Positions 24,539-33,300 are shown, counted from the first letter of the stretch. The stretch is 64,000 nucleotides of DNA from Oscillospiraceae bacterium (GCA_017429835.1 JAFROD010000048.1:46530-110529); one strand, 5' to 3'. The notes: generated by a model not told the origin, from the letters alone. Made by a program: numbers and translations.

Positions 24539-24567
24539 ATTATACGATAATTCGGATCATTTTACAA
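24539..24567 (-). promoter_or_regulatory. Promoter of the murC operon
   Basis: Minus-strand TTGTAA (24562-24567), 17-base spacer, perfect TATAAT (24539-24544). Confidence 0.75.
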
Positions 24568-24573
24568 GGAAAA

Positions 24574-25659
24574 TCATTCGGCGGGCAGAAGATCGACGAT
24601 CACGTATTCGCTGACGCCCTGCGTGCGGATATCGTAGCCCCAGCCACAGATGCCGGACGATACGATCAGCGTCATATCGCCGAACTGATACTGGCCGCAG
24701 CGCGGGCCAAGCAGGGCGACGGCATAGCCGAGCGGCCAGATCTGCCCGCCGTGCGTGTGACCGGAGAGCATCAGATCGGCTCCCGCGGCGGCGTACTCCT
24801 TCGCCACGGACGGTTGATGGGAGAGCACGAGGGAAAAACGGTCGCTTTCCGCGTCCTGCAGCAGCTCAGCGGCGGGTAAGCGGCCGGAGGCGGAGCGGTC
24901 TTCCGTGCCGTAGAGCGTCAGCTCGCCGACCTGCGCGCTTTCGTCGCGCAGGATCGTAATGCCGTTGCCGACGATCGCGTCCTCCAGCTCATGTTGTGTA
25001 AAGCTGCTGTCCTTCGGGTAGGTCGCGCGGTCGTGGTTGCCGTAGATGAAATACGTGCTGCAGGCGCTCTCGATCCCGCCGAGCGCGGCAAACGCCGCCC
25101 GCATATCCTCTTTTCCCGTGCTTTCGTCCACGATATCGCCGCCGAGGACGACCAGATCGGGCTTCGTTTCCTCCATTTTGTCACAGTAGGCTTGCAGCGT
25201 TTCAACGTCCATGGCGGTGCCGAAATGCAAGTCGGAGACGAAGAGAATCCTGACCGGCGTTTTGATTTTGCCGGTGACGAGAGTGTATGTTGTTTCGCGC
25301 ACGTCGCGCATGTGATAATAGCCGTAGGGGAGCAGGACGGCGACGATGAGCAGGGGAACCAGCCCGCAGCGCCAGATCGCGCTCCATTTCGTCTTTCGCA
25401 GCGGGTAGTGCAGCAGCAGGTGCAGCACGTCCATGAGCATACCAAACAGCATGACGAGCAGCACGAAAAGCGCCAGTTTCCCGCGCAGGAACAGCATCGC
25501 GCAGCCGATCAGCAGCGATACGGCGCCGATCAGCAGCAGGACGGACTTCTTTTCCGTCGGCGCGCCCCAAAATTTCGCGGCGCGGCGCAGGAAGAAGAAA
25601 TAGTAAAGTGCGACCAACAGGGTCGGCAGGGGACGGATTAAGAGCAGCGCAACAGACAT
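24574..25659 (-). CDS. Membrane-anchored metallophosphoesterase (YkuE-like)
   Basis: 361 residues. The N-terminal third (about 1-125) has four hydrophobic segments; the rest is a calcineurin-type phosphoesterase. All dimetal motifs are present in order: VSDLHFGT, GGDIVDE, GNHDRAT, LSHQP, GHTHGGQ. Family members act on phosphate esters or UDP-sugar lipids at the membrane; the substrate here is unknown. It starts one base after the stop codon of the pseudouridine synthase gene, so the two are coupled in one transcript from the promoter at 26310. Confidence 0.87.
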   Translation of the reverse strand: MSVALLLIRPLPTLLVALYYFFFLRRAAKFWGAPTEKKSVLLLIGAVSLLIGCAMLFLRGKLALFVLLVMLFGMLMDVLHLLLHYPLRKTKWSAIWRCGLVPLLIVAVLLPYGYYHMRDVRETTYTLVTGKIKTPVRILFVSDLHFGTAMDVETLQAYCDKMEETKPDLVVLGGDIVDESTGKEDMRAAFAALGGIESACSTYFIYGNHDRATYPKDSSFTQHELEDAIVGNGITILRDESAQVGELTLYGTEDRSASGRLPAAELLQDAESDRFSLVLSHQPSVAKEYAAAGADLMLSGHTHGGQIWPLGYAVALLGPRCGQYQFGDMTLIVSSGICGWGYDIRTQGVSEYVIVDLLPAE

Positions 25660-25660
25660 T

Positions 25661-26284
25661 TCAAAGCTCCTTTGTGTATTCGGCGGGGCAGTATGCCTCC
25701 GGCAGCGTGAAGCACAGCGTTCTGCCGTCGGGGTGGGGCAGCGTCAGCCGCCAGGCGTAGAGCTGCAGGTCGCCGCCGGTCTTCGCGCCGTATTTCCGGT
25801 CGCCGCAGAGAGGGAAACCGCGTGAAGCAAACTGCACGCGGATCTGATGGGTGCGCCCTGTGTGCAGGAGGACGCGGAGCAGGGAAGTGTCCCCGCTGCG
25901 CAGCACTTCGTAGGAAAGCCGCGCCTCGCGGACGCCGTTTCGCTTGCGAGCGACGACGTAGGTTTTATTCTTGACGCGGTCGTGGTACAATAAGTCCGTC
26001 AGCTCGCCGGACGGTGCGGGCTGTCCCTCGCAGACGGCGAGGTATTCCTTGCGCACGGTCTTGCCCATCGCGTCGGACAGGAACGCCGCGCTTTCGGCGG
26101 TCTTCGCAAAGACCATCAGACCGGTCGCTTCGCGGTCGAGCCGATGCACGGGGAAGAGCCCTTCGGGAAGACTGTCCGTGACCGCGGGCTTTCCGGACGC
26201 GTCTTTTGCCGCCAGAATGCCACGCGGCTTGACGCAGACGAGAAGCTGCTCGTCCTCATATAGGATCGGGGCGCTGCCTGCCAT
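25661..26284 (-). CDS. RluD/RluA-family pseudouridine synthase
   Basis: 207 residues; isomerises specific uridines in rRNA or tRNA to pseudouridine. The catalytic aspartate lies in HRLDREATGLMVFAK (near residue 45) and the RNA-binding motif is HTGRTHQIRVQFASRG near 150. It lacks an S4 domain and is short, so it belongs to the RluA-like minimal forms; the target site is not predictable. The start at 26284 follows AGGAGGTGA; the longer frame upstream overlaps copA's promoter and is rejected. Confidence 0.9.
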   Translation of the reverse strand: MAGSAPILYEDEQLLVCVKPRGILAAKDASGKPAVTDSLPEGLFPVHRLDREATGLMVFAKTAESAAFLSDAMGKTVRKEYLAVCEGQPAPSGELTDLLYHDRVKNKTYVVARKRNGVREARLSYEVLRSGDTSLLRVLLHTGRTHQIRVQFASRGFPLCGDRKYGAKTGGDLQLYAWRLTLPHPDGRTLCFTLPEAYCPAEYTKEL

Positions 26285-26309
26285 CGAATCACCTCCTGCC
26301 GTTTTCCCT

Positions 26310-26338
26310 ATCATACCCAAGACAGGGTAAAATTGCAA
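26310..26338 (-). promoter_or_regulatory. Promoter of the pseudouridine synthase operon
   Basis: Minus-strand TTGCAA (26333-26338), 17-base spacer, TATGAT (26310-26315). Its -35 lies seven bases from the -35 of the divergent copA promoter. Confidence 0.75.
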
Positions 26339-26345
26339 GAAGGGC

Positions 26346-26374
26346 TTGCTTAATGCTACGGAAAATGTTATGAT
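26346..26374 (+). promoter_or_regulatory. Promoter of copA
   Basis: TTGCTT (26346-26351), 17-base spacer, TATGAT (26369-26374). A dyad GCAAG/CTTGC spans the two divergent -35 boxes (26335-26350) and could bind a regulator; no csoR or copY gene is in the window. Confidence 0.7.
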
Positions 26375-26406
26375 TCTCAGGCAAGTATTTCTGCGGAGGT
26401 GATCGG

Positions 26407-28791
26407 ATGAAAGAGCGTTACTGCGTGACGGGCATGAGTTGCGCCGCATGTTCTGCCAGAGTGCAGCGGGCAACGGAGAAGCTGGAGGGCGTGAAGTCCT
26501 CCGAGGTCAATCTGCTCGCGGGCACCATGGAAATTGAATACGATGAAACGCGCCTGACTTCGGACGATATCATCGCCGCGGTCACAGCGGCAGGCTACGG
26601 CGCGGAAAAACAGTCGAAAACCGTCAAGCGTGAGAACAAGGCGCAGGACGAAGCGCTGCGGAGCATGAAGCTGCGTCTGTTCGTTTCAATCCCCCTTTTG
26701 TTGATTTTAATGTATTTTTCCATGGGCCACATGATCGGACTGCCGCTGACGCACGAACTGCACGGCACGCTGACCGGCGCGCTTGTGCAGCTTGCGCTGA
26801 CGCTGCCGATCGTGATCGTCAACCGCACCTACTATATCAAGGGTGTGAAGACCCTCCTGCACGGCGGCCCGAACATGGACACGCTGATCGCGGTCGGCTC
26901 GGGCGCCGCGCTGATCTACGGGATCATCGTGACCGTCCGGCTCGCGCTGGGCAAGCCTGCCGACGATCTCTATTTTGAGTCCGCCGCCATGATCCTGACC
27001 CTTGTGACCCTCGGAAAGTTCTTTGAAACGCGTTCCAAGGGCAAGACCGGCGAGGCGATCACCGCGCTGATGGATCTTTCCCCCCAGACCGCGCTGGTCG
27101 AGCGCAACGGACAATGGATCGAGGCGCCCACTGCGGAGGTGCGCAAGGGCGAGACCGTGCAGGTGCGTCCCGGCGCGAGAATTCCGGTGGACGGCACGGT
27201 GCTGGAAGGCGAGTCCGACGTGGACGAAAGCGCGCTGACGGGCGAAAGCCTGCCCGTACACAAGCGCGCGGGCGACACACTCGCTGCCGCTACGGTCAAT
27301 CAGACCGGCGTTCTGACCTTCCGCGCCGACAAGGTTGGCGAGGATACGACGCTTGCGCAGATGATCCGGCTGGTCGAGGAGGCGGGCAGCTCCAAGGCGC
27401 CGATCTCCCGCCTGGCGGATAAGGTCGCGGGCGTCTTTGTACCCGTCGTCATCGGCATCGCGCTGCTGACCTTTGCGGTCTGGATGCTGCTTGGCAAAGA
27501 GCTTTCCTTTGCACTGTCCGCGGCGATCTCCGTTCTGGTCATTTCCTGCCCGTGCGCGCTGGGACTGGCGACGCCGGTTGCGATCATGGTTGCCACGGGG
27601 CGCGGCGCAAAGCTCGGCATTTTGATCCGCTCTGCCGAAGCGCTGGAAACGCTGCACCACGTCGACACGGTCGCAATGGACAAGACCGGCACGCTGACGG
27701 AGGGCAAACTGTTCGTGACAGAGGTGATCGGCGCAGAGCCGGAACGCCTGCTTGCGACCGTCGGCGCGATGGAGCAGTATTCGGAGCATCCGATCGCGGC
27801 GGCTGCCGTCGCGGAGTGCCGGCGGCGCGGCATTGAGCTGCCGACGCCGGACAGTTTTGAGGCGGTGCCGGGCAGAGGCGTTGCCTGCCGCTTGGACGGC
27901 AGAGACTGGTTCTGCGGCAACCGTGCCTTCTTGGAGGAGCACGGCGTCGGGAAGATCCCCGACCGGGAGGTTCCCGCCGGAACGCTGCTGTTCTGCGGTG
28001 CGAAGGATGAATTCCTCGGACTGCTCGTTATGGCGGACACGGAGAAGAAGACGGCGAAGACCGCCGTGCAGACGCTCCACGGCATGGAATTGAAGGTCAA
28101 AATGCTGACCGGAGACAACCGTGCTGCCGCGCAGTCGATCGCGGACAGGCTCGGCATTGACGAGATCAGCGCGGAGATCCTGCCTGCCAACAAGGAAAAG
28201 GAGATCGCCGCGCTGCAGGAGAGCGGCCGCAAAGTCGCCATGGTCGGCGACGGCATCAACGACGCGCCCGCGCTGGTGCGCGCAGACGTCGGCATTGCCA
28301 TCGGCGCAGGCACGGATATCGCCATTGAAGCTGCGGATATTGTACTGATGCGGAGCGATCCCACCGACGTTGCTGCGGCGATTGCCCTGAGCCGTGCCAC
28401 GATCCGCAATATCAAGATGAATCTGTTTTGGGCATTTTTCTACAACAGCGTCGGAATCCCCGTCGCCGCGCTGGGTCTTCTGAACCCGATGATCGGAGCC
28501 GCCGCCATGAGCTTCAGCTCCGTCTGTGTGGTCAGCAACGCCCTGCGCCTGCGCTCGTTCCGACCGAAATTTCAGACGATCCCGAAAGGAGAAGAAGCGA
28601 TGACGATTCAAATCGAAGGCATGATGTGCATGCACTGCAAAGCCGCCGTGGAAAAGGCGCTGCAGGCGGTCGACGGCGTGGAAGCGGTCGAGGTCAGCCT
28701 GGAGAACAAATGCGCGACTGTGACCGGAACTGCCGATCCCGCCGCGCTGCGGAAGGCAGTTGTCGACGCAGGTTATCAAGTCGCCGGATAA
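26407..28791 (+). CDS. copA: Copper-translocating P-type ATPase with C-terminal CopZ-like domain
   Basis: 794-residue P1B-ATPase exporting Cu(I). An N-terminal HMA domain has GMSCAACSA (residues 9-17). Eight membrane helices follow, with the CPC metal site in [13 protein letters not shown] (near 380). The actuator TGES, phosphorylation site DKTGTLTEG (near 425), HP motif in SEHPIAAA and [10 protein letters not shown] (near 615) are all intact. After residue 730 comes an extra HMA domain with [10 protein letters not shown], equivalent to the chaperone CopZ, joined by IPKGEEA. A near-perfect ribosome binding site and ATG (28600) lie exactly at the junction. A terminator follows. Confidence 0.93.
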   Translation: MKERYCVTGMSCAACSARVQRATEKLEGVKSSEVNLLAGTMEIEYDETRLTSDDIIAAVTAAGYGAEKQSKTVKRENKAQDEALRSMKLRLFVSIPLLLILMYFSMGHMIGLPLTHELHGTLTGALVQLALTLPIVIVNRTYYIKGVKTLLHGGPNMDTLIAVGSGAALIYGIIVTVRLALGKPADDLYFESAAMILTLVTLGKFFETRSKGKTGEAITALMDLSPQTALVERNGQWIEAPTAEVRKGETVQVRPGARIPVDGTVLEGESDVDESALTGESLPVHKRAGDTLAAATVNQTGVLTFRADKVGEDTTLAQMIRLVEEAGSSKAPISRLADKVAGVFVPVVIGIALLTFAVWMLLGKELSFALSAAISVLVISCPCALGLATPVAIMVATGRGAKLGILIRSAEALETLHHVDTVAMDKTGTLTEGKLFVTEVIGAEPERLLATVGAMEQYSEHPIAAAAVAECRRRGIELPTPDSFEAVPGRGVACRLDGRDWFCGNRAFLEEHGVGKIPDREVPAGTLLFCGAKDEFLGLLVMADTEKKTAKTAVQTLHGMELKVKMLTGDNRAAAQSIADRLGIDEISAEILPANKEKEIAALQESGRKVAMVGDGINDAPALVRADVGIAIGAGTDIAIEAADIVLMRSDPTDVAAAIALSRATIRNIKMNLFWAFFYNSVGIPVAALGLLNPMIGAAAMSFSSVCVVSNALRLRSFRPKFQTIPKGEEAMTIQIEGMMCMHCKAAVEKALQAVDGVEAVEVSLENKCATVTGTADPAALRKAVVDAGYQVAG
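28600..28791 (+). CDS. Possible internally initiated CopZ-like copper chaperone within copA
   Basis: An in-frame ATG at 28600 lies eight bases after AGGAG (28587-28591) inside copA. Translation from it would give a free 63-residue heavy-metal-associated domain ([17 protein letters not shown]...), the size of normal CopZ. Either this is a relic of a recent copA-copZ fusion or the cell makes both forms from one message. The ribosome binding site is seen; its use is inference. Confidence 0.4.
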   Translation: MTIQIEGMMCMHCKAAVEKALQAVDGVEAVEVSLENKCATVTGTADPAALRKAVVDAGYQVAG

Positions 28792-28798
28792 AAAGACC

Positions 28799-28835
28799 CC
28801 TCTGCACGGAAAAACACTGTGCAGAGGTTTTTTTT
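28799..28835 (+). terminator. Terminator of copA
   Basis: Stem CCTCTGCAC/GTGCAGAGG with an 11-base A-rich loop followed by eight or more T. Confidence 0.92.
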
Positions 28836-28857
28836 GGAAAAAACTGCGGATTTTGCT

Positions 28858-28887
28858 TTGACAAATCTTCCGAAAATCTGCTATAAT
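28858..28887 (+). promoter_or_regulatory. Promoter of the CarD-family gene
   Basis: Perfect TTGACA (28858-28863), 18-base spacer, perfect TATAAT (28882-28887); start near 28894. Confidence 0.85.
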
Positions 28888-28923
28888 ACAATTATAAATA
28901 ACAGGATGGAAGGAGAACGGCGC

Positions 28924-29424
28924 ATGTACCAGGTCGGAGAAACCGTATTCTACGGCACGGAAGGCGTATGCCGTGTGGAGGAGATACGCGAGATGAAGGT
29001 CAACCGCGAGGCTGCGGAGTACTATGTCCTGCGTCCGGTCTACCGCGAAGGCTCGACCGTTTTCGTTCCGGTGCAGAATGAGCTGCTGGTGTCGCGGATG
29101 CGTCCGCTTCTGACCAGGAAGCAGATCGAAAAAATGATCGACAAGGTCAACGAGAAGGACGAGGACTGGATCGACGACGCCTCGGAACGCAAGGCGGCGT
29201 TTCAGCAGATCCTGCTCAGCGGCGACCGCCAAGAGCTCTTGTCCATGGTGCGCGTCCTGTACCTGCGCCGTCATAATCTCCAGACTGTCGGAAAGCGCCT
29301 TCGCACGAACGACGAGCAGATGCTCCGCGACGCGCAGAAGCTTCTGGACGACGAGTTTTCCGTGGTGCTCGGCATCAAGCCGCGCGAGGTGCCGGAGTAC
29401 ATCCGCAGCAAGCTGAAGGAATAA
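28924..29424 (+). CDS. CarD-family RNA polymerase-binding regulator
   Basis: 166-residue protein with an N-terminal Tudor-like RNA polymerase interaction domain (about 1-60: YQVGETVFYGTEGVCRVEEI) and a C-terminal helical domain (about 70-166) of the CdnL/CarD type that contacts the promoter upstream fork. These proteins stabilise open complexes, often at rRNA and ribosomal promoters; here it lies 1.4 kb upstream of the ribosomal operon, though no direct link is proven. The ATG at 28924 follows AAGGAG; an ATG at 28906 is possible but has no good site. Confidence 0.87.
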   Translation: MYQVGETVFYGTEGVCRVEEIREMKVNREAAEYYVLRPVYREGSTVFVPVQNELLVSRMRPLLTRKQIEKMIDKVNEKDEDWIDDASERKAAFQQILLSGDRQELLSMVRVLYLRRHNLQTVGKRLRTNDEQMLRDAQKLLDDEFSVVLGIKPREVPEYIRSKLKE

Positions 29425-29429
29425 CAAAA

Positions 29430-29458
29430 TTGACAAACCCTCCGGAATGCGTTATGAT
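29430..29458 (+). promoter_or_regulatory. Promoter of ridA
   Basis: Perfect TTGACA (29430-29435), 17-base spacer, TATGAT (29453-29458), starting six bases after the CarD stop codon. Confidence 0.8.
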
Positions 29459-29484
29459 AGAAAAAACGCAAACGGAGGGTTTTT
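29437..29484 (+). terminator. Read-through hairpin overlapping the ridA promoter and ribosome binding site
   Basis: ACCCTCCG (29437-29444) pairs with CGGAGGGT (29473-29480), with an inner GCGTT/AACGC stem, then TTTTG. In transcripts coming from the CarD gene this would form a terminator and hide the Shine-Dalgarno. Transcripts from the ridA promoter lack the 5' arm and keep the site free. Confidence 0.6.
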
Positions 29485-29487
29485 GTG

Positions 29488-29859
29488 ATGGAAAAAATCT
29501 ATACGGAACTTGCGCCGGCGGCGATCGGGCCGTATTCGCAGGCAATGAAAGTCGGCAATCTGGTCTACACGTCCGGTCAGATCCCCATTGATCCAAAGAC
29601 CGGCGAATTCGCCGCGCAGGACATCACCGGTCAGACCGAGCAGGTCATGAAGAATCTGGACGCCGTCCTGACCGCGGCGGGCAGTTCCCTGACCAAAGCG
29701 GTCAAGACGCTGTGCTTTCTCAAGGACATGGGCGATTTCGCCGCGTTCAACGCGGTCTACGCCAAATACTTCACCGGCAATCCCGCGCGAAGCTGCGTCG
29801 CGGTCGCCGCGCTGCCGAAGGGCGCGTTGGTCGAGGTCGAGGTCGTCGCGGAGATCTGA
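29488..29859 (+). CDS. ridA: RidA-family enamine/imine deaminase
   Basis: 123-residue RidA (YjgF/YER057c/UK114) protein, a cytoplasmic trimer that hydrolyses reactive 2-aminoacrylate and related imines made by PLP enzymes. The N-terminal GPYSQAM and VYTSGQIPIDP, and the C-terminal ARSCVAVAALPKGALVEVEVVA with the catalytic arginine, are all present. GTG at 29485 could also serve as start; ATG 29488 is nine bases from GGAGG. Own promoter and terminator. Confidence 0.94.
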   Translation: MEKIYTELAPAAIGPYSQAMKVGNLVYTSGQIPIDPKTGEFAAQDITGQTEQVMKNLDAVLTAAGSSLTKAVKTLCFLKDMGDFAAFNAVYAKYFTGNPARSCVAVAALPKGALVEVEVVAEI

Positions 29860-29868
29860 ACGGCAAAA

Positions 29869-29903
29869 TACGGGCTGCACCGTTTCGTGCAGCCCGTTTT
29901 TTG
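29869..29903 (+). terminator. Terminator of ridA
   Basis: Stem ACGGGCTGCAC/GTGCAGCCCGT followed by six T. Confidence 0.9.
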
Positions 29904-30006
29904 CGCTCCTTCGAGCCGCTTTGCGCACTGCTGTGCGGGGAAAATGCAATTTCTGTGTTTCGCACAAATTTTTTTGAAACTTTTTGTGAAAAATACAAAA
30001 AAGTTC

Positions 30007-30035
30007 TTGACATTCACGGGCGCGTGTATTATCAT
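30007..30035 (+). promoter_or_regulatory. Main promoter of the S10-spc-alpha ribosomal operon
   Basis: Perfect TTGACA (30007-30012), 17-base spacer, TATCAT (30030-30035), preceded by an AT-rich stretch (29955-30005) that could act as an UP element. Start near 30042. Confidence 0.8.
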
Positions 30036-30041
30036 AGTCAG

Positions 30042-30303
30042 GCACGCGCGAGTTAGGGTAACTGCGCCTGCACTGCGATGAAGCAGGAGATTGCGCCGAA
30101 AGGCGGTAACTTCTGCGGAGTATGTCCGGTCATCGGGCGGCTGAGGTAATCTGTGTATGTGGCGTATATCGCCGCGAATGGAATGCACGGCCGGCACCAA
30201 GTCGGCCATTTTTCATGGACGCGGAGTGATACGCACGGTTAAGCGTACACCAATTCGCCTCGACCGTACCCAGCGAGACAACGAAAACTGAGTACGTTAT
30301 TTC
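30042..30303 (+). promoter_or_regulatory. Structured S10 operon leader with attenuator-like hairpin
   Basis: The 461-base gap between ridA and rpsJ holds a terminator, the promoter and this leader of about 280 bases. Visible stems: AGTTA-GGG-TAACT extended by GCGC pairs (30047-30067), CCTGC/GCAGG (30067-30087), CGCC-GAAA-GGCG with a GNRA loop (30094-30105) and GGCG-TATAT-CGCC (30161-30173). The leader then has GGCCGGC-ACCAA-GTCGGCC (30189-30207) followed by ATTTTTC, which resembles an intrinsic terminator. This layout suggests autogenous attenuation by a ribosomal protein (L4 does this for S10 in E. coli), but I do not recognise a named motif. Confidence 0.6.
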
Positions 30304-30320
30304 AAGGAGGAAACAACAAA

Positions 30321-30629
30321 ATGGCAAACACCATGATCAGAATTCGCCTGAAGGCTTATGATCATCAGCTCATCGACTCCACCGCGGAGAAAATCGTTGA
30401 GTCCGCAAAGCGCAACGGCGCTTCCGTATCCGGTCCGATCCCCCTTCCCACGAAGAAGGAAGTCGTCACCATCCTTCGCGCTGTTCACAAGTACAAGGAT
30501 TCCCGTGAGCAGTTCGAGCGCAGAACCCATAAGAGACTGATCGATATCCTCAACCCGAACGCGAAGTGCATCGAAGCTCTGCAGGGCCTCGACCTTCCCG
30601 CAGGCGTTGAGATTGAGATAAAGCTGTAA
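30321..30629 (+). CDS. rpsJ: 30S ribosomal protein S10
   Basis: 102 residues, full length. Component of the 30S head and, in many bacteria, NusE partner of NusB in antitermination. Typical sequence [20 protein letters not shown] and GVEIEIKL at the end. AAGGAGG lies 11 bases upstream of the ATG. First gene of the ribosomal operon, after a 280-base structured leader, and separated from rplC by an unusually long 129-base spacer. Confidence 0.98.
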   Translation: MANTMIRIRLKAYDHQLIDSTAEKIVESAKRNGASVSGPIPLPTKKEVVTILRAVHKYKDSREQFERRTHKRLIDILNPNAKCIEALQGLDLPAGVEIEIKL

Positions 30630-30758
30630 TTTATATACATTATAAATTATAGCGAACCCCGACCGCCTGCCGAGGCGGTCCCGGGTCATGTTGGTAAACC
30701 AATGGCTGCCCAATGGTCAAGTTTGCCAACCAATAACCTAAAATAAGGAGTAAGAAAA
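30630..30758 (+). promoter_or_regulatory. Structured 129-base spacer between rpsJ and rplC
   Basis: An AT-rich stretch (30629-30650), with a weak TTGAGA/TACATT promoter-like pair (30613-30641), precedes a stem GACCGCC-TGCCGA-GGCGGTC (30661-30680). A longer stem follows, GTTGGTAAAC (30690-30699) with GTTTGCCAAC (30721-30730), whose loop contains CCAATGG twice (30699-30705 and 30710-30716). No T-run, so not a terminator; a regulatory or processing element is inferred. Confidence 0.5.
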
Positions 30759-31481
30759 ATGCAGAAAGCAATCATCGGCAAGAAAGTGGGCATGACCCAG
30801 ATCTTCGATGAGAACGGCCACGTGATCCCCGTCACCGTAGTTGAAGCGGGTCCCTGCGTCGTCGCTCAGAAGAAGACGATCGAAAACGATGGCTATGTTT
30901 CCGTGCAGCTCGCTTACGGCGACGTCGCTGAGAAGAAGCTGTCCAAGCCGGAACTCGGTCATCTCAAGAAGGCGGGCGTTTCCGCCAAGAAGCATCTCAA
31001 GGAATTCAAGCTCGACAACGCTGCTGACCTCGAAGTCGGCGCCGAGATCAAGGCTGACCTGTTCGCCGCGGGCGATCACGTCGACGTGACCGGCATCTCC
31101 AAGGGTCATGGCTACCAGGGCGTTATCAAGAGATGGAACGCACAGCGCACCCCGACCAGCCACGGCGGCGGCCCCGTCCACCGTCATGCAGGCTCCATGG
31201 GCTCCTCCTCCGATCCCTCCCGTATCTTCAAGGGTCACATCGGCGCGGGCCAGATGGGCGTTGAGCAGGTCACTGTGCAGAACCTCGACGTCGTGAAGGT
31301 CGATCCCGACCTCAACATGATCGTCATCCGCGGCGCGATCCCCGGCCCGAAGGGCGGCGTCGTGTATATCAAGAGCACCGTTAAGACGATTAAGGTCGCT
31401 TCCGCTGCTACCGCGATCAGCAAGAACCCGCAGAAGGCTTCCGGCCGTAACCCGCAGAAGGCTTCCGCAAGAAACGGTTAA
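30759..31481 (+). CDS. rplC: 50S ribosomal protein L3 with repeat-containing C-terminal extension
   Basis: 240 residues; early 23S rRNA-binding protein near the peptidyl transferase centre. The core is standard ([44 protein letters not shown]). After residue 210 there is an extension of about 25 residues with a tandem motif [16 protein letters not shown], absent from usual L3 proteins (about 205-215 residues). AAGGAG upstream of the ATG. Confidence 0.97.
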   Translation: MQKAIIGKKVGMTQIFDENGHVIPVTVVEAGPCVVAQKKTIENDGYVSVQLAYGDVAEKKLSKPELGHLKKAGVSAKKHLKEFKLDNAADLEVGAEIKADLFAAGDHVDVTGISKGHGYQGVIKRWNAQRTPTSHGGGPVHRHAGSMGSSSDPSRIFKGHIGAGQMGVEQVTVQNLDVVKVDPDLNMIVIRGAIPGPKGGVVYIKSTVKTIKVASAATAISKNPQKASGRNPQKASARNG

Positions 31482-31499
31482 TGAAAGGAGAGTTAACTT

Positions 31500-32120
31500 A
31501 TGAAGACGAACGTTTTTGATATGAACGGCAAGAAGGTCGGCGAAGTTGAACTTTCCGAAGCTGTTTTCGGTATCGAGCCCAACGAATCCGTCGTCCATGA
31601 CGTTGTGAAGAATCACCTGGCAAACTGCCGTCAGGGCACACAGTCCGCTCTGACCCGTGCAGAGGTTTCCGGCGGCGGCAAGAAGCCGTGGCGTCAGAAG
31701 GGTACCGGTCACGCCCGTCAGGGCAGCACCCGCGCACCACAGTGGACGCACGGCGGCATCGTGTTCGCACCGAAGCCCCGCTCCTACAGCTACACGCTGA
31801 ACAAGAAGGTTCGCCGTCTGGCGCTGAAGTCCGTTCTGAGCGCAAAGGCACAGTCCGAGAACATCGTCGTCATCGACGAGCTCAAGATGGACGAGATCAA
31901 GACCAAGAAGTTCGCCGGCTTCCTGAGCGCAGTCAACGCTGACTGCAAGGCTCTGGTCGTCACCGCTGAGGTCAACGAAAACGTGATCCTCTCCGCGCGC
32001 AACCTGCCCGGCGTTCAGACCACTTTTGCAAACCTTATCAACGTCTACGACGTCCTGAACGCGAAGAAGCTCGTTCTCGATAAGGCTGCGCTCGCGAAGA
32101 TTGAGGAGGTGTTCGCATGA
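31500..32120 (+). CDS. rplD: 50S ribosomal protein L4
   Basis: 206 residues; binds 23S rRNA at the exit tunnel and in some bacteria represses the S10 operon via its leader. The extended tunnel loop ([22 protein letters not shown]) is intact near residues 60-85. AAAGGAG upstream. Its last codons overlap rplW by four bases (ATGA), so L23 is translationally coupled. Confidence 0.97.
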   Translation: MKTNVFDMNGKKVGEVELSEAVFGIEPNESVVHDVVKNHLANCRQGTQSALTRAEVSGGGKKPWRQKGTGHARQGSTRAPQWTHGGIVFAPKPRSYSYTLNKKVRRLALKSVLSAKAQSENIVVIDELKMDEIKTKKFAGFLSAVNADCKALVVTAEVNENVILSARNLPGVQTTFANLINVYDVLNAKKLVLDKAALAKIEEVFA

Positions 32121-32413
32121 AGACTGCATACGATATCATCATCCGTCCGGTCATCACCGAACAGTCCATGGAAGCGACCGATCTGAAGAAGTACGTTTTC
32201 ATCGTTGCGAACGATGCGAACAAGACTGAGATCAAGAAGGCTGTTTCCGAGATCTTCGGCGTGAAGGTCGAAAAGGTCACCACCATCCGCATGGACGGCA
32301 AGCTGCACCGTCAGGGCAGCTACCCGCAGGGTCGCACCGCGTCCTACAAGAAGGCTGTCGTGAAGCTGACCGCCGATTCCAAGACCATCGAATTCTTCGA
32401 GGGTATGGTCTAA
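32117..32413 (+). CDS. rplW: 50S ribosomal protein L23
   Basis: 98 residues, usual length; lines the exit tunnel mouth and docks trigger factor and SRP. Sequence begins [16 protein letters not shown] and ends with [13 protein letters not shown], both typical. Ribosome binding site GAGGAGGTG lies inside rplD; coupling through the 4-base overlap. Confidence 0.97.
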   Translation: MKTAYDIIIRPVITEQSMEATDLKKYVFIVANDANKTEIKKAVSEIFGVKVEKVTTIRMDGKLHRQGSYPQGRTASYKKAVVKLTADSKTIEFFEGMV

Positions 32414-32443
32414 ACCATCTCAATTAAAGGAGTGTAACGCAAA

Positions 32444-33286
32444 ATGGCGATTAAATCTTACAAGCCTTATACCCCCGCTCGCCGCGGCATGACCGTGTCC
32501 GCGTTCGAGGGCGTAGATAAGAAGGCAAAGCCCGAGCGTAGCCTGGTTGAGACCCTGAAGAAGCATTCCGGTCGCAACAGCTACGGCAGAATCACCGTCC
32601 GTCATCGCGGCGGCGGCAACAAGAAAAAGTACCGTATCATTGACTTCAGACGCAACAAGCTGGATATGCCGGCAGTCGTGGAGCGGATCGAATACGATCC
32701 CAACCGCAGCGCATTCATTGCTCTGGTCAAGTACGAAGACGGCGAGCTCCGCTACATTCTGGCTCCGGTCGGTCTGAAGCCCAGCGCAACCGTCCTGGCA
32801 TCTGCAGCAGCCGACATCAAGCCCGGCAACTGCCTGCCCATCGCGAATATCCCCGTTGGTACCGTGATCCACAACATCGAGCTTCAGCCCGGCTCCGGCG
32901 CACAGCTCGTCCGCAGCGCAGGCGTTGCGGCGCAGCTCCTCGCCAAGGAGACTGAGAAGGGTCTGGCGCAGGTCAGAATGCCCTCCGGCGAAGTCCGCTA
33001 TATCCCGCTGAACTGCACCGCCTGCATCGGTCAGGTCGGCAACATCGACCACGGCAACATCCACATCGGCAAGGCCGGCCGTACCCGTCACATGGGTATC
33101 CGCCCGACCGTCCGTGGCTCCGTTATGAACCCGAACGACCACCCGCACGGCGGCGGCGAAGGCCGCGCCCCGGTCGGCCGTCCCGGCCCTGTCACCCCGT
33201 GGGGCAAGCCGGCGATGGGTTATAAGACCCGCAAGACGAAGAACCGTACCAACAAGTTCATCATCAAGCGCAGAAACAGTAAGTAA
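32444..33286 (+). CDS. rplB: 50S ribosomal protein L2
   Basis: 280 residues; primary 23S rRNA-binding protein needed for subunit association and peptidyl transfer. The conserved C-terminal core [21 protein letters not shown] with its functionally important histidine is intact. The N-terminus [19 protein letters not shown] is typical. AAAGGAG upstream, 30 bases after rplW. Confidence 0.98.
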   Translation: MAIKSYKPYTPARRGMTVSAFEGVDKKAKPERSLVETLKKHSGRNSYGRITVRHRGGGNKKKYRIIDFRRNKLDMPAVVERIEYDPNRSAFIALVKYEDGELRYILAPVGLKPSATVLASAAADIKPGNCLPIANIPVGTVIHNIELQPGSGAQLVRSAGVAAQLLAKETEKGLAQVRMPSGEVRYIPLNCTACIGQVGNIDHGNIHIGKAGRTRHMGIRPTVRGSVMNPNDHPHGGGEGRAPVGRPGPVTPWGKPAMGYKTRKTKNRTNKFIIKRRNSK

Positions 33287-33300
33287 GGAGGAAATGAATA

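Noticed and set aside
26407..28791. A frameshift-split copA copZ pair wrongly joined
   Set aside because: The reading frame is open and both domains are intact with a natural linker; no slippery sequence or base anomaly is visible, so a real fusion is preferred.
30738..32129. A 463-codon antisense frame over rplC and rplD
   Set aside because: Mirror of highly conserved ribosomal genes; no start signals.
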